From the NCBI RefSeq assembly GCF_938045595.1, contig NZ_CALIBB010000050.1, positions 1 to 5,687 on the forward strand: a DNA stretch of 5,687 nt. Reading direction: 5' to 3'. The notes beneath the pieces are model-generated. The model was not told where the DNA came from, did no database searches, and saw only the letters and a program-made list of their open reading frames with translations. The stretch is from an uncultured Campylobacter sp. (GTDB lineage Bacteria; Campylobacterota; Campylobacteria; Campylobacterales; Campylobacteraceae). Each line of letters begins with the position of its first letter. The first letter of the stretch is position 1. A program made the position numbers and the translations under genes. Of the stretch, positions 4,938 to 5,687 are shown one piece after another.

Positions 4938-5539
4938 CCGCCCGCTCCTTTAAGCCCAATATCCGTGCGCAGCGCGGCGCTCAAATTTAAAATTTTGCCT
5001 GCGATGCTAGGGATTAAAATTTTACTTGCTAGGGCGAGCGCCGAAATCCCCGCCGTCACGCCATATTTCAAAATTTCGCCCGCCGAAACAAGGTCTGAAA
5101 TTTCCGCCGCAGCGCTAAGGCTCAAAGCGTTCGCCCAGCTTCTCGATTTTAGCGGCTTTGCGTTGCCGTCGCATAGGAACCCGAAGCTCGCGCCGTTTTT
5201 AAATTTAAAATTTGCGTTGCCTGCGGGCTTGGAATTTGCGCCGCCTTTAAATTTTAAATCCGCGTATGTGCTACGAGATCTTAAATTTACACACGCATTT
5301 TGTATCTCAAAATTTCCCGCGCGAGCTGACACGGTACCGAAAATCTTATCATCCGCCATAGCGCCATAAATTTTATCACGGCATGCGGAGCTACAAAATT
5401 CGGCGCCGCATTTTACGCTGCAAATTTTACTTCTGCGCTGGGCAGCACTAAATCCGCCCTCGAGCCCGACGCTATAAATCTCGCGTCCGGCACAGCAAAT
5501 TTCATCTACGCACGCGGTAAAATTTCGCGCCTCACACAT
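4925..5539 (-). CDS. Unrecognised 204-codon reading frame between thiH and tenI, possibly expressed
   Basis: I recognise no family. The ATG (5537-5539) overlaps the thiH TGA (5532-5534) within ATGTGTGA. The TAG (4925-4927) lies 13 bases inside the tenI start, so coupled translation across all three is possible. The frame is open for 612 bases. The protein is low-complexity: eleven Cys, eight of them in the first 53 residues (CxxxxCC, CxxxC, CxxxC spacings), then Gly/Asn/Lys-rich text (DLKFKGGANSKPAGN, NFKFKNGASFGF). Residues 137-190 form a nine-residue repeat. The ribosome site is poor (GCGAG only), and its last ten codons simply read through the tenI Shine-Dalgarno. In other Campylobacter operons I would expect thiH and the TenI/ThiE gene to be adjacent. 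It may be a real lineage-specific protein or an expanded spacer kept open by translation. Confidence 0.45.
   Translation of the reverse strand: MCEARNFTACVDEICCAGREIYSVGLEGGFSAAQRRSKICSVKCGAEFCSSACRDKIYGAMADDKIFGTVSARAGNFEIQNACVNLRSRSTYADLKFKGGANSKPAGNANFKFKNGASFGFLCDGNAKPLKSRSWANALSLSAAAEISDLVSAGEILKYGVTAGISALALASKILIPSIAGKILNLSAALRTDIGLKGAGGCRI
4945..4951 (-). promoter_or_regulatory. Strong Shine-Dalgarno of the TenI-like gene
   Basis: On the minus strand AAAGGAG (4951-4945) lies seven bases before ATG (4937-4935). This is the best ribosome site in the window. It shows that the TenI-like gene can initiate independently of the frame that reads through it. Confidence 0.75.
4970..5131 (-). 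repeat. Six 27-bp degenerate tandem units
   Basis: Exact 27-bp steps on the minus strand encode nine-residue units: NALSLSAAA, EISDLVSAG, EILKYGVTA, GISALALAS, KILIPSIAG, KILNLSAAL. Four of the last five begin with RAAATTT (GAAATTTC, GAAATTTT, AAAATTTT, AAAATTTT), and the other has GGGATTTC. The first unit (5105-5131) is the most diverged but shares its LSLSAAA ending with the last. The period equals three codons times three and is close to the 26-30 bp spacing of the non-coding repeats near 1000 and 1400. Confidence 0.75.
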
Positions 5540-5687
5540 AGATATACTCGCTCATCAGCGGCTGCAGCCCGCCGCCGCGGATCGCCTCGCAGACCTCGCT
5601 TACGCTACGCGCGTCGCTGATCTCGAACTGCTCGTCGCCCCTCTGCTCGCTGTGTCCGCCGATACCTACGCTCACGCCCGCCGAAAT
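5532..5687 (-). CDS. thiH: ThiH, 2-iminoacetate synthase, C-terminal 51 residues (cut by window end)
   Basis: ThiH is a radical-SAM tyrosine lyase that supplies dehydroglycine (2-iminoacetate) for the thiazole ring of thiamine, working with ThiG and ThiS. Only the C-terminus is present. ISAGVSVGIGGHSE, then GDEQFEISDARSVSEVCEAI, is the family's terminal SAG...GGY...EQFEIxDxRSxxEV block. The end, LQPLMSEYIYV, replaces the usual KDWD-type tail. The radical-SAM CxxxCxxC motif lies outside the window. The stop is TGA at 5532-5534, and it overlaps the start of the next frame. It is the first visible gene of the minus-strand thiamine operon leading to the TenI-like gene. Confidence 0.9.
   Translation of the reverse strand: MSAGVSVGIGGHSEQRGDEQFEISDARSVSEVCEAIRGGGLQPLMSEYIYV

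Noticed and set aside
4965..5369. 134-codon plus-strand frame opposite the frame between thiH and tenI
   Set aside because: Both strands stay open because of the repeats. The minus-strand frame overlaps the thiH stop and tenI start; this one has no neighbour, ribosome site or recognisable motif.

Overview
The window looks like chromosome of a relatively GC-rich Campylobacter (C. gracilis, showae or rectus type). This is inferred from the gene families (pyrF, a Cdd1-type helix-hairpin-helix protein, a DUF3108 exported protein, and thiH followed by a TenI/ThiE gene, as in Campylobacter thiamine operons) and from the extreme frequency of AAATTT in an otherwise GC-rich sequence. No species-level marker is present.

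Layout. Positions 1-442 (+) hold the C-terminal two thirds of pyrF. After a 214-bp gap containing a near-perfect AT-rich palindrome comes a small helix-hairpin-helix gene (657-899, +, TTG start). Positions 900-1493 are non-coding and built largely of degenerate 26-30 bp repeats carrying GTAAATTTTAC cores. The last repeat copy runs into a TATAAT box just upstream of a secreted DUF3108 protein (1494-2351, +). An AT-rich, convergent minus-strand pair follows: a membrane protein (2380-3015) preceded by an overlapping hydrophilic gene (3003-3398), with a plausible promoter near 3430-3454. The rest is the end of a minus-strand thiamine operon: the thiH C-terminus (5532-5687), an unrecognised 204-codon reading frame (4925-5539) and a TenI/ThiE-family gene (3579-4937). 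Each of these overlaps the next by a few bases.

The most unusual feature is low-complexity expansion of otherwise conserved genes. The TenI/ThiE protein is 452 residues where about 210 is normal. About 238 extra residues sit in one loop and include 23 consecutive degenerate 9-bp units encoding a tripeptide repeat. The frame between thiH and tenI contains six 27-bp units. The DUF3108 protein has a roughly 56-residue low-complexity insert. The small gene at 3003-3398 has 15-bp (pentapeptide) units. All coding repeat periods are multiples of three, and most of these tracts carry AAATTT. I counted about 58 AAATTT in 5.7 kb by eye, where about 1.4 would be expected by chance.

How the genes work together: ThiH makes dehydroglycine for the thiazole of thiamine, and a TenI-like enzyme would aromatise the thiazole product. 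PyrF is the last step of UMP synthesis and is unrelated to the thiamine genes. The remaining genes have no assigned role.
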